Shown here: positions 32,455 to 39,967 of the stretch, piece by piece
How the letters are laid out: the number at the start of each line of letters is the position of its first letter
Numbering within the stretch: position 1 is the stretch's first letter
Source of the DNA: an uncultured Bacteroidales bacterium
Lineage (GTDB): Bacteria > Bacteroidota > Bacteroidia > Bacteroidales > F082
Reading direction: 5' to 3'
DNA: 39,970 bases
Assembly: GCA_947166105.1 (NCBI GenBank)
Contig: CAMVCZ010000027.1
Location: forward strand, 1-39,970
The notes under the pieces: generated by a model
Database searches by the model: none
The model's input: only the letters and a program-made list of their open reading frames with translations
What the model was told of the DNA's origin: nothing
Made by a program: the position numbers and the translations under genes

Positions 32455-33747
32455 CTAATACTTCAAACACCCAATCGGCACGACCATCACGCCGTCTTCA
32501 CGGCGGTAGGCGTATTGGCCGGTTCCCACAAGCACCATCTTGAACGAAGGTTCGGGCATCTTTCCCGTGTCAATCTTTTTGGCCAACAGTTTGAGATTGG
32601 CCGCGCCTTCTTCGATGAGCGTTTCGCCGCCGAGCTTGATTTCAATCAGGCCGTAATGTCCGTTGCGGAGGTGCAAGACACTGTCGCACTCAAGGCCGTT
32701 GTTGTCGCGGTAATGGAACAGGCTGCCGTCGATGGCATCGGCATACACGCGCAAGTCGCGCACGGCAAGGGTTTCAAAAAACAGCCCCAAAGTGTTCAAG
32801 TCTTTCATCAAGTCGCTGGGGCCCAAGCCTAATGAGGCCGTGGCAATGCTTGGGTCAACGAAATAGCGCGTGTCGGTGGTTCGGATGGCCGCCTTTGAGC
32901 GTAGGTTGGGGTTCCAAGCCTCCATGTCCTCTATTACGAAAATCTTGCGTAGGGCGTTGAGATAGGAGGCCACGGTGGCATCGTTTAAGATGTCGCCTTC
33001 GTTGGCTTTCAAGTCGGCGACGATGGTGCCGTTGCTGGCTTGTGTGGCTTGATGTCGGGCATAGCTGCGCAACAGCCGCCGCGTGTTGGTTTCGCTGCGG
33101 TGTACGGCATCCACCTCGATAATCTCGCGTTTGGCCACGGCATCCACATAGTTGAAGGCCTGCCGCAATGCTGCGCGTTCCGATTTGCCGATGGCTTTGG
33201 GCCAGCCGCCACGACAAACGAGATAGCACAAGTCGCGCAAGTTCAGTTCGTGCGCTTCCGCCGACTTGAAACGACCCTCAAACAACTCGCCGAGCGACAC
33301 GCTTCCATTCGACTCTCCCGACTCATACAGCGACATAGGCCTCATCCTAACCCACCCGACACGGCCCGTACCCGTGTGCTCTAATTTGCTTTGGTCGGCG
33401 GGTTCGGCGCTGCCGGTCAGGATGAATTGCCCGTCTTTGCCCCGTCGGTCGACGATATAGCGGCAGGCATCCCAGATTTGCGGCGCTTTTTGCCACTCGT
33501 CAATCAGGCGGGGCGCGTTGCCCGCCAGCAGCACATCAATGTCGGTCTGTGCCAACCGCATATATTCTTCCTTGCGTTTGGGTTCGTCCATAAAGACCAC
33601 GCTTCTGGCTTGTTGTATAGCCGTGGTGGTCTTGCCGCACCATTTTGCGCCTTCTATCAACACCACTCCGGCGGCTTCCAACTGAAGCTCCAAAAGCGCA
33701 TCGGCAACCCGTCTGACATAGCCATTTTCTCCTTCCATATTTTGCAT
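32455..33747 (-). CDS. DUF4143 family ATP-binding protein
   Basis: A 430-residue AAA_14/DUF4143 protein. Walker A is GAKWCGKTT near residue 36, a Walker-B-like RLIDEWQKAP follows, and the sensor-type FILTGSAEP is clear. The C-terminal half is the DUF4143 region; its end has LECDSVLHLRNGHYGLIEIKLG, a PD-(D/E)xK-like core with Asp and Glu-x-Lys. These proteins are very common in Bacteroidota in many paralogues; the function is unknown. I chose the ATG at 33747, about 16 bp behind a -7 box; the ATG at 33738 is also possible, while the earlier TTG lies in the promoter itself. A 4 x 23-bp repeat begins 40 bp upstream of the box. Confidence 0.88.
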   Translation of the reverse strand: MQNMEGENGYVRRVADALLELQLEAAGVVLIEGAKWCGKTTTAIQQARSVVFMDEPKRKEEYMRLAQTDIDVLLAGNAPRLIDEWQKAPQIWDACRYIVDRRGKDGQFILTGSAEPADQSKLEHTGTGRVGWVRMRPMSLYESGESNGSVSLGELFEGRFKSAEAHELNLRDLCYLVCRGGWPKAIGKSERAALRQAFNYVDAVAKREIIEVDAVHRSETNTRRLLRSYARHQATQASNGTIVADLKANEGDILNDATVASYLNALRKIFVIEDMEAWNPNLRSKAAIRTTDTRYFVDPSIATASLGLGPSDLMKDLNTLGLFFETLAVRDLRVYADAIDGSLFHYRDNNGLECDSVLHLRNGHYGLIEIKLGGETLIEEGAANLKLLAKKIDTGKMPEPSFKMVLVGTGQYAYRREDGVMVVPIGCLKY

Positions 33748-33762
33748 TTTTATAACATGCCG

Positions 33763-33770
33763 CAAAAATA
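33763..33770 (-). promoter_or_regulatory. -7 promoter box of the DUF4143 gene
   Basis: TATTTTTG on the minus strand, giving a leader of about 10-20 nt. The 23-bp tandem repeats lie just upstream, where a regulator could bind. Confidence 0.55.
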
Positions 33771-33809
33771 GTAAAAATATTTGAAATACAGTATAATAAA
33801 ATAATTTCG

Positions 33810-33901
33810 TTAGGCAGTTTGAAGATTTTTCATTAGGCAGTTTGAAGATTTTTCATTAGGCAGTTTGAAGATTTTTCGTTAGGCAGTTTGAAGATTTGCT
33901 T
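33810..33901. repeat. Four tandem copies of a 23-bp repeat
   Basis: TTAGGCAGTTTGAAGATT begins each unit, at 33810, 33833, 33856 and 33879, an exact 23-bp period. The first three units are nearly perfect; the last diverges in its final bases. There is no spacer between units, so this is not a CRISPR array. It lies 40-130 bp upstream of the DUF4143 promoter. Confidence 0.9.
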
Positions 33902-33929
33902 ATAACCGAGTTTGCCATCGGCGAGCATT

Positions 33930-33958
33930 ATCTGTGCAATCTGTGAAATCCGTGTGAC
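33930..33958. repeat. Degenerate ATCTGTG repeat
   Basis: Three imperfect units ATCTGTGCA, ATCTGTGAA and ATCCGTGTG in a row. Such sequences recur between genes in many Bacteroidota; no function is known. Confidence 0.5.
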
Positions 33959-33982
33959 ATAAAAAAACAGTCTTGGGATATA

Positions 33983-34090
33983 CTATGGCGAACTGATTTT
34001 CCCGAAAGCGGTCATTTGCCCGTCCGACTCTTCCACAAGGTCAATCTCCTGTTGTTGGTTGGTGCGCCAAAAATAGGCCACCCAACTATG
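33983..34090 (-). pseudogene. Remnant of a second DUF4143 protein (C-terminal end)
   Basis: On the minus strand the frame 34090-34004 reads HSWVAYFWRTNQQQEIDLV, then EESDGQMTAF. This is the characteristic nuclease-like end of DUF4143 proteins (YFWRT-QQQEIDxxEE). A stop lies four codons upstream. Downstream the expected EFKW is replaced by GKISSP and a stop at 33983. No start, ATPase domain or ribosome-binding site is present. It is thus a decayed fragment of about 29 codons, from a paralogue different from the intact DUF4143 gene nearby, whose ending has another sequence. Confidence 0.7.
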
Positions 34091-34158
34091 CCTGCTTTTT
34101 TAATAGCAGAAAGTTGAAATTCTCCCGTCCAAACCTCTTGGGAATCAAAAATAATACC

Positions 34159-34166
34159 TATCTTTG
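34159..34166 (+). promoter_or_regulatory. -7 box of the DUF4160-DUF2442 unit
   Basis: TATCTTTG, 23 bp before the ATG at 34190, fits TAnnTTTG. Confidence 0.55.
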
Positions 34167-34189
34167 CGGCGTGATTAAACTAATTGGTT

Positions 34190-34447
34190 ATGCCAGAATT
34201 ATTTAGACAATCAGGTTTCGTTTTCTTGTTCTTTTCTCACGAACACGAACCCGTTCATGTGCATGTCAGAGGCCATAATGGCGATGCCAAATATGTTTGG
34301 GATGGAGAAGGTTTCATATTGGAGAGTTCAAACAACATCAAAGCCAACGATTTGAAACGAATCGAGCGAGCCATCCATGAGAATGCCGACATTATCATTA
34401 ATCGTTGGTATGAGATTTTCAAGACGGAAGATGATGAAAATCAATAA
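34190..34447 (+). CDS. DUF4160 domain protein
   Basis: An 85-residue protein of the DUF4160 family: MPELFRQSGFVFLFFSHEHE, then PVHVHVRGHNGDAKYVWDG, with the conserved HEHEPxHVHV run of acidic and histidine residues. The end, RIERAIHENADIIINRWYEIF, is also family-typical. DUF4160 genes are frequently paired with DUF2442 genes, as here, and the pair behaves genomically like a toxin-antitoxin module, though activity is not established. The start ATG at 34190 follows a -7 box; a TTG two codons earlier is less likely. Its stop overlaps the next gene by 14 bp. Confidence 0.88.
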   Translation: MPELFRQSGFVFLFFSHEHEPVHVHVRGHNGDAKYVWDGEGFILESSNNIKANDLKRIERAIHENADIIINRWYEIFKTEDDENQ

Positions 34448-34853
34448 AATATGGTTTGACGGGGAGTGGCTCTATGGCCTTGGCGACGACGGGAAAACCT
34501 ATCGTCAGTCGCTGCTTTGGTACAAAGATTTGTTGAAAGCTTCTGATGCGCAACGACAAGAGTATGAAATCAGCACCATCGGCATCCATTGGCGGAAATT
34601 GGACGTGGATGTCAGTTTTGAGAGTTTCGCTTACGACGAGGCTGAACCTTCTGAAATGCAACGTTTTTTTCTGACTCATCCGGAAATCAATGTGAGTCAG
34701 TTTGCATTGAAAGCGGGCATCAATGCGGGATTGTTGCGCAACTACATCAACGGTTTCAAAAAACCTTCCCAAGAACGAGAGGCGCAAATCTTGCAGCAGA
34801 TCCATCAATTAGGCCAAGAACTTGCGGCGGTTTCATTCCAAATCCCCCCCTAA
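34434..34853 (+). CDS. DUF2442 domain protein with C-terminal HTH
   Basis: A 139-residue protein. Residues 1-65 are a DUF2442 domain (MKINKIWFDGEWLYGLGDD... EISTIGIHWRKLDVDVSFESF). After a linker, residues about 77-125 (HPEINVSQFALKAGINAGLL, then RNYINGFKKPSQ) fit an XRE-like helix-turn-helix, so the protein could bind DNA and regulate its operon. A second ATG one codon earlier is possible; I prefer 34434 for its spacing behind GGAAG. The gene overlaps the DUF4160 gene by 14 bp, which implies coupled translation. By analogy with toxin-antitoxin pairs this would be the antitoxin/regulator; this is inference. Confidence 0.82.
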   Translation: MKINKIWFDGEWLYGLGDDGKTYRQSLLWYKDLLKASDAQRQEYEISTIGIHWRKLDVDVSFESFAYDEAEPSEMQRFFLTHPEINVSQFALKAGINAGLLRNYINGFKKPSQEREAQILQQIHQLGQELAAVSFQIPP

Positions 34854-34920
34854 GTTCAACATAGAAGTGCGAAAAAACAGGTGAGATTACACATCGGCAT
34901 TAATTGAAATGCGAGAGTAG

Positions 34921-35497
34921 ATCAGCGGACAAATTGGCGACGGTTTCAGCTATTACGTGAAAAACGGTTCGTCGAACGGCGCCTACGCCCACCGCTACCT
35001 CCACCCGCACCAAGGATTCTTCGTGAAGGTGGGTAGCGGCACAACGCTCAATTTCAGTGAAAGCCAGACCAAGCTCCGCAAGGATCTGGCCTCAGAAAAC
35101 AACGATGGCAGCTACCGCGACGACAGCCGCCCGGCCTACCCCTTGGTGAACCTCTTCCTCACGAGCGACAAGGGCTGCTCCGACGTGTGCGTGGTCGAGT
35201 TCAACCGTCCCGAATGGGGCGGCGCCACCAAGCTGCGCGACATGTATTCGGGCAACGGCCTGTTCTACGCCGCCCACCACCTTCGCCTTCTTCGACGGCT
35301 CGCAATGGGTGGTCACCAACGACGGACACGGCACCGCCACCCTCGACCTCATCGACCTGCAAGGCCGTGTGCTCCACAGCACGACCCTCGCCGAGGGCCA
35401 AGCCCGCATCGGCCTGCCCGACGTGGCCAAGGGCATGTACCTGATGAGAATGACAAACCAAAACGGGATGTTTGTGCAAAAGATAGTGGTAAGATAA
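34921..35497 (+). pseudogene. 5'-truncated, frameshifted T9SS cargo protein
   Basis: A stop at 34918 is followed by an open frame beginning ISGQIGDGFSYYVKNGSS without a start or signal peptide. It continues with PHQGFFVKVGSGTTLNFSES and a CSDVCVVEFNRPEW segment as far as GLFYAA. At about 35270-35276 the frame shifts, and the sequence goes on as TTFAFFDGSQWVVTNDGHG, then LIDLQGRVLHST and MTNQNGMFVQKIVVR before the stop. The latter resembles a T9SS sorting domain. Together these are the C-terminal 190 residues of a large surface protein. Either the gene was truncated and then decayed, or the frameshift is a sequencing error in an already truncated gene. Confidence 0.7.
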
Positions 35498-35529
35498 TAC
35501 AATCAACAACAGATAACAGACAAACGGAT

Positions 35530-35793
35530 ATGAAAAACGCCAGAAAATATATCATCCTTGCCGCCGCTCTGCTGCTGACGGCTACCGTCCACGCGCAAGT
35601 GTTCCTGATGACGGACGAGGACTTCCACCACAGCGAGCGTGTCGTCCACAATCCCACAACGCCCCTCGCGCCCTACCAAGGCGGCGACTTCGACCAGACG
35701 CTCTACACACCCTTGGGCAGCGGATGGCTCGTGTTGGCCGGACTCGGCACTGCCTATCTCATGCGCAAACGCCGAAAGAACGACGACGAATAA
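35530..35793 (+). CDS. Small secreted protein with C-terminal membrane anchor
   Basis: An 87-residue protein. Residues 1-22 form a signal peptide (MKNARKYIILAAALLLTATVHA). A short acidic, Pro-rich middle (TDEDFHHSERVVHNPTTPL) leads to a C-terminal hydrophobic segment, GSGWLVLAGLGTAYL, followed by a basic MRKRRKNDDE tail. This tripartite end (turn, hydrophobic stretch, Arg/Lys) looks like a membrane-retention or sortase/PEP-CTERM-like sorting signal, though no LPXTG is present. The ATG at 35530 starts a clean signal peptide. It follows the T9SS cargo remnant by 32 bp and may once have been its partner. It ends in a strong terminator. Confidence 0.75.
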   Translation: MKNARKYIILAAALLLTATVHAQVFLMTDEDFHHSERVVHNPTTPLAPYQGGDFDQTLYTPLGSGWLVLAGLGTAYLMRKRRKNDDE

Positions 35794-35798
35794 TTCAA

Positions 35799-35830
35799 AA
35801 AGCCGAAGCACTCAACCATGCTTCGGCTTT
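35799..35830. terminator. Bidirectional terminator
   Basis: Perfect 12-bp stem AAAGCCGAAGCA / TGCTTCGGCTTT with an 8-nt loop and T-rich sequence on both sides. It serves the small secreted protein and the convergent transporter gene. Confidence 0.9.
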
Positions 35831-35856
35831 ATTTGTTTTTCGCAAAAGGCTTTTCG

Positions 35857-36762
35857 TCAGCTTTTTACATTCTTCTTTTTCCCGTAATACCAAATCTGCC
35901 AACTGTTGAACAGGTTTTGCAGCACCGAATAGAAGGCCAAATACACCGATGCCAAGGGATGCAAATAATGGTTGGCCATCCAAATACCCATCGCGGAGTT
36001 TTTCTGCCCGAGCAACTGTCCGCCCGCTATGGTGTCGCCGTACTTGTGCCCAATCCATTTGCCCAACCCGAATTGGACGATGCAGAAAAGCAAGGCCGAA
36101 ACGCCGAGCCAGAGGATGCTGTTCCAGTTGCCCTTGCCATGCAAAAAGATGAAATCGATGGTCTGGCCCAAGGTGAGAAACAGGGCAACGGCCCAAAAAT
36201 AGAAGGCCAAACCCTTGTAGCGACTGAGGAGATGGTTGGCGCGAGGCCACCAAAACTGCAAAGCCAAAGCCAGAAAAAACGGCAAGCCTATGACCGTGCC
36301 CACGCGCCTCAAAATCTGCAAGAACGACTCAAAAAAAGGCATGTCCTGATTCACGCCAATAAAGGAAAAATACACCGGCGCGACAATGGAAATCAACAGA
36401 TTGCCGATGACCGTGTAGGATGTCACGGTGTTGCGATCGGCACCGAGCATGGTACTGATGACCGCCACCGAAGCCGCCACGGGGCAAAGCACCCCAATCA
36501 ACACGCCTTCAGCAATGATTTCGTTGACATTCAACAGCCTGAGCAAGGCATAGCCGCCCAAACTCACCGCCACTTGGAACAACATAATCCAAACGAACAG
36601 TGGCTTGAAGCGCAGTTTCAGAATATCGACTGCCGAAAAGGTGAGCAGGAGGATGGTGAAGATGATGTAAGGCACCACCACGCTAAAAGCCGCGCAATAC
36701 TCGTGCAGCAACAAGCCCAAAACAATGGCGATGGGCAGGATATAACTTCTGATTTTTTGCAT
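35857..36762 (-). CDS. Bile-acid:sodium symporter family (BASS/SBF-like) transporter
   Basis: A 301-residue polytopic membrane protein with about 8-9 hydrophobic helices and a basic C-terminus (YYGKKKNVKS). Glu85, in NEIIAEGVLIGVLCPVAASV, and the later GQLLGQKNSAMGIWMA fit the crossover region of the bile-acid:sodium symporter superfamily (two conserved unwound helices carrying the sodium sites). Length is right for the family. The substrate is not known; members carry bile acids, pantoate, pyruvate or other organic anions. It follows the AAA-ATPase gene by 21 bp on the same strand and may be read through from it, but no functional link is evident. Confidence 0.8.
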   Translation of the reverse strand: MQKIRSYILPIAIVLGLLLHEYCAAFSVVVPYIIFTILLLTFSAVDILKLRFKPLFVWIMLFQVAVSLGGYALLRLLNVNEIIAEGVLIGVLCPVAASVAVISTMLGADRNTVTSYTVIGNLLISIVAPVYFSFIGVNQDMPFFESFLQILRRVGTVIGLPFFLALALQFWWPRANHLLSRYKGLAFYFWAVALFLTLGQTIDFIFLHGKGNWNSILWLGVSALLFCIVQFGLGKWIGHKYGDTIAGGQLLGQKNSAMGIWMANHYLHPLASVYLAFYSVLQNLFNSWQIWYYGKKKNVKS

Positions 36763-36783
36763 GATAAAACAGTGTTCTTTTTG

Positions 36784-38364
36784 TCAAGCGACAATCCACT
36801 CGCTCAGGGTGCGAGTCTCCCGCGAGAACGCCATTCCAATCTTGACGACAGGCTTGCCCTCGGCCTCGTAGGGGATGGCGTAGTCCTTCGAGTTGATTTG
36901 GTCGAGGGCCTCTTGCGCCGAGCCGCGCATCTTCAGCTCCATCACATAGACCGCGTCGCGCATGAACACTACGAGGTCGGTGCGGCCACGCGCCACCTTC
37001 ACCTGCGTGAACGTGCGGCAATTAATCATGGAGAAGACCACGTATGTCAGCACCTCGTAGTAGGCCTCGTACCTGGCGATGTCGTCCAATTCCTTCGCGC
37101 CAAATTCCAAATAGGGAATCGAGGCGAAGAACGATTGCATGGCTTTCATGGCGGCCTCGATGTCGTGGCGGAGCAACGAGACGTAGAAGATGCCCGCGAA
37201 GCCCCGTGAATTGGAGTTGCCGAGGTTCATCATGCGGGCGAGGAAGTTTTCCATGAAACCTACTTTCACCTCGGCATTGGGGAAATCGAGGGTGTAGAGG
37301 TCACCGTCGAAATCATAGCCTTTTATGGTGAGGTAGCCCGCCTGATAGAGCAAGGGCAGCGCGGAGGTCATGCCCTCGGTGGGCACGTCGAACTGGGTGG
37401 AAGGCACCTGCAACTGTTCCAACTCCAAGATGTTGGTGTCGAAACGCTTCATCGACTCGAAGAGGAAGGTGGGCGTGCCGCTGCCGAACCAATAGTAATC
37501 AAGGTCTTTCATCTTGAAGGCATTCACCAAACTGTAAGGATTGAAGATGTCCTTGGAGTCTTTCCCGAAATGATACCCGTCATATTGTTGCTTCAGCATG
37601 TCGATCATTACATCTTTGGAGCAATGGTACCGTTCGGCAAGAAGTTGGATGTCGGGGTCGAAGACGGTCAGCATCTCGTCCTTGGTGATGCCGCAGAGGG
37701 CGGCATACGAGGAGTCCATGGAGATGTTGGTCAGGTTGTTCAGGGTGGAGAAGATGCTGAGTTGTGAGAACTTGGTGATGCCCGTGATGAAGACGAACTG
37801 CTCGTCCTTGTCGCACACCTTCACCATCTGGTAGAACTCCTGCATGATGCGTCGCACCTGCTCCAACTCGTCTGGCTTGTTGAGGTAGTCGAGCAGGGGC
37901 GCATCGTATTCGTCCAAGATGACCACGGTCTTCAGGCCGGTGTCTTCGTGCAAGCCTTGCACGAGTTCCTTGAACCTCGTGCCCGGCGAGCCTTCCGATT
38001 TCTGCCTCTTGTATTTCCTTTCGTGATAGTTCAGTTGGCTGTGCAGTTCCTCTATAATCTGGCCGATCTCGTATTTGTTCTTGCACGCACTCATGTCGAA
38101 ATGCAAGACAGGATATTGTTTCCAGTCCTTTTCCAATTCGGCGATGGCCAAGCCCTCGAACAAGTCCTTGCGTCCCTCGAAGTAATACTTCAAGGTGCTG
38201 CAAAGCAGGCTCTTGCCGAACCTTCGTGGGCGGCTGAGGAAGACGAATTGCGATTCTCGCGTCAGTTTATAAATAAGGTCAGTCTTGTCAATGTAGATGC
38301 GTCCGTCCTGACGGATGCGTTCAAAATCGGCGATGCCGGCGGTGTAGAGTCTCATGGGTAGCAT
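36784..38364 (-). CDS. AAA-ATPase/PD-(D/E)xK protein, copy A
   Basis: A 526-residue protein of the AAA-ATPase-like (PF09820) plus PD-(D/E)xK nuclease-like (PF08011) type. Counting from the inner start at 38355 (MRLYTAGIADFERIRQDG), the P-loop region is SRPRRFGKS (41-49) and Walker B is VVILDEYDAPLLD (144-156). The C-terminal nuclease-like core contains GRTDLVVFMRDAVYVMELK with the Asp and Glu-x-Lys. The start may be 38364 or 38355; both lack a clear ribosome-binding site. The gene lies 28 bp downstream of copy B. Its N-terminal 208 residues and the part from 287 to near the end are identical to copy B; residues 209-287 and the last 20 differ. Function of this abundant family is unknown. Confidence 0.85.
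   Translation of the reverse strand: MLPMRLYTAGIADFERIRQDGRIYIDKTDLIYKLTRESQFVFLSRPRRFGKSLLCSTLKYYFEGRKDLFEGLAIAELEKDWKQYPVLHFDMSACKNKYEIGQIIEELHSQLNYHERKYKRQKSEGSPGTRFKELVQGLHEDTGLKTVVILDEYDAPLLDYLNKPDELEQVRRIMQEFYQMVKVCDKDEQFVFITGITKFSQLSIFSTLNNLTNISMDSSYAALCGITKDEMLTVFDPDIQLLAERYHCSKDVMIDMLKQQYDGYHFGKDSKDIFNPYSLVNAFKMKDLDYYWFGSGTPTFLFESMKRFDTNILELEQLQVPSTQFDVPTEGMTSALPLLYQAGYLTIKGYDFDGDLYTLDFPNAEVKVGFMENFLARMMNLGNSNSRGFAGIFYVSLLRHDIEAAMKAMQSFFASIPYLEFGAKELDDIARYEAYYEVLTYVVFSMINCRTFTQVKVARGRTDLVVFMRDAVYVMELKMRGSAQEALDQINSKDYAIPYEAEGKPVVKIGMAFSRETRTLSEWIVA
36848..38358. repeat. Long direct repeat, copy 1
   Basis: The sequence 36848-37496 equals 38460-39108, and 37733-38358 equals 39345-39970, at a constant offset of 1612 bp. 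The 236 bp between the two blocks (37497-37732) do not match. Comparison was by eye along the whole of each protein and at many points in DNA. Confidence 0.9.
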
Positions 38365-38392
38365 GGCGAAACAGTTTTTTTTGAAATGTTCA

Positions 38393-39967
38393 TCATCGTT
38401 CAATCTTCCAGTCGGAAAGGGTCTTGGTTTCTTGCGAGAAAGCGATACCTATTTTAATAACAGGCTTGCCCTCGGCCTCGTAGGGGATGGCGTAGTCCTT
38501 CGAGTTGATTTGGTCGAGGGCCTCTTGCGCCGAGCCGCGCATCTTCAGCTCCATCACATAGACCGCGTCGCGCATGAACACTACGAGGTCGGTGCGGCCA
38601 CGCGCCACCTTCACCTGCGTGAACGTGCGGCAATTAATCATGGAGAAGACCACGTATGTCAGCACCTCGTAGTAGGCCTCGTACCTGGCGATGTCGTCCA
38701 ATTCCTTCGCGCCAAATTCCAAATAGGGAATCGAGGCGAAGAACGATTGCATGGCTTTCATGGCGGCCTCGATGTCGTGGCGGAGCAACGAGACGTAGAA
38801 GATGCCCGCGAAGCCCCGTGAATTGGAGTTGCCGAGGTTCATCATGCGGGCGAGGAAGTTTTCCATGAAACCTACTTTCACCTCGGCATTGGGGAAATCG
38901 AGGGTGTAGAGGTCACCGTCGAAATCATAGCCTTTTATGGTGAGGTAGCCCGCCTGATAGAGCAAGGGCAGCGCGGAGGTCATGCCCTCGGTGGGCACGT
39001 CGAACTGGGTGGAAGGCACCTGCAACTGTTCCAACTCCAAGATGTTGGTGTCGAAACGCTTCATCGACTCGAAGAGGAAGGTGGGCGTGCCGCTGCCGAA
39101 CCAATAGTTGTCCACGTCACGGTTCATAAAGGCGTACATCAAGCTGAAGGGGTTGTATATGTCGGACGAACTCTTCCCGAAATGATAGCCGTCGTACTGT
39201 AGCTTCAGTATGCCTATCATTTCCTCTTTCGTGCGATGGTATTCGTCGGCAAGCATTTGGATGTCTTGGTCGAAGATGGTCAGCAGCTCTTCAGTGGTGA
39301 TGCCGCAGAGTGCCGAGTATTGTGGCATCATGGAGATATTGCGGAGGTTGTTCAGGGTGGAGAAGATGCTGAGTTGTGAGAACTTGGTGATGCCCGTGAT
39401 GAAGACGAACTGCTCGTCCTTGTCGCACACCTTCACCATCTGGTAGAACTCCTGCATGATGCGTCGCACCTGCTCCAACTCGTCTGGCTTGTTGAGGTAG
39501 TCGAGCAGGGGCGCATCGTATTCGTCCAAGATGACCACGGTCTTCAGGCCGGTGTCTTCGTGCAAGCCTTGCACGAGTTCCTTGAACCTCGTGCCCGGCG
39601 AGCCTTCCGATTTCTGCCTCTTGTATTTCCTTTCGTGATAGTTCAGTTGGCTGTGCAGTTCCTCTATAATCTGGCCGATCTCGTATTTGTTCTTGCACGC
39701 ACTCATGTCGAAATGCAAGACAGGATATTGTTTCCAGTCCTTTTCCAATTCGGCGATGGCCAAGCCCTCGAACAAGTCCTTGCGTCCCTCGAAGTAATAC
39801 TTCAAGGTGCTGCAAAGCAGGCTCTTGCCGAACCTTCGTGGGCGGCTGAGGAAGACGAATTGCGATTCTCGCGTCAGTTTATAAATAAGGTCAGTCTTGT
39901 CAATGTAGATGCGTCCGTCCTGACGGATGCGTTCAAAATCGGCGATGCCGGCGGTGTAGAGTCTCAT
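38393..39967 (-). CDS. AAA-ATPase/PD-(D/E)xK protein, copy B
   Basis: A 524-residue paralogue of copy A. The visible start MRLYTAGIADFERIRQDG is 3 bp from the window end, and a longer N-terminus cannot be excluded. P-loop SRPRRFGKS and Walker B VVILDEYDAPLLD are identical to copy A, as is the nuclease-like core GRTDLVVFMRD...MELK. The central residues 209-287 differ (about 31 of 79 positions), with copy B reading RNISMMPQYSALCGITTEEL. The end also differs, with IAFSQETKTLSDWKIER. The exchanges include many silent changes only outside the identical blocks. It precedes copy A by 28 bp, so the two are one transcription unit with copy B first. Confidence 0.85.
   Translation of the reverse strand: MRLYTAGIADFERIRQDGRIYIDKTDLIYKLTRESQFVFLSRPRRFGKSLLCSTLKYYFEGRKDLFEGLAIAELEKDWKQYPVLHFDMSACKNKYEIGQIIEELHSQLNYHERKYKRQKSEGSPGTRFKELVQGLHEDTGLKTVVILDEYDAPLLDYLNKPDELEQVRRIMQEFYQMVKVCDKDEQFVFITGITKFSQLSIFSTLNNLRNISMMPQYSALCGITTEELLTIFDQDIQMLADEYHRTKEEMIGILKLQYDGYHFGKSSSDIYNPFSLMYAFMNRDVDNYWFGSGTPTFLFESMKRFDTNILELEQLQVPSTQFDVPTEGMTSALPLLYQAGYLTIKGYDFDGDLYTLDFPNAEVKVGFMENFLARMMNLGNSNSRGFAGIFYVSLLRHDIEAAMKAMQSFFASIPYLEFGAKELDDIARYEAYYEVLTYVVFSMINCRTFTQVKVARGRTDLVVFMRDAVYVMELKMRGSAQEALDQINSKDYAIPYEAEGKPVIKIGIAFSQETKTLSDWKIER

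Noticed and set aside
33810..33901. CRISPR-like repeat array
   Set aside because: The 23-bp units abut with no spacers and there are no cas genes; it is a simple tandem repeat.
34957..35793. A single 278-residue protein covering the cargo remnant and the small secreted protein
   Set aside because: The middle part is Arg/Pro/His-rich out-of-frame sequence; the correct frame continues elsewhere, and the small protein begins with its own signal peptide at 35530.
36763..36783. Functional link of the SBF-like transporter to the ATPase pair
   Set aside because: The 21-bp gap suggests co-transcription only; nothing in the proteins supports a joint function.
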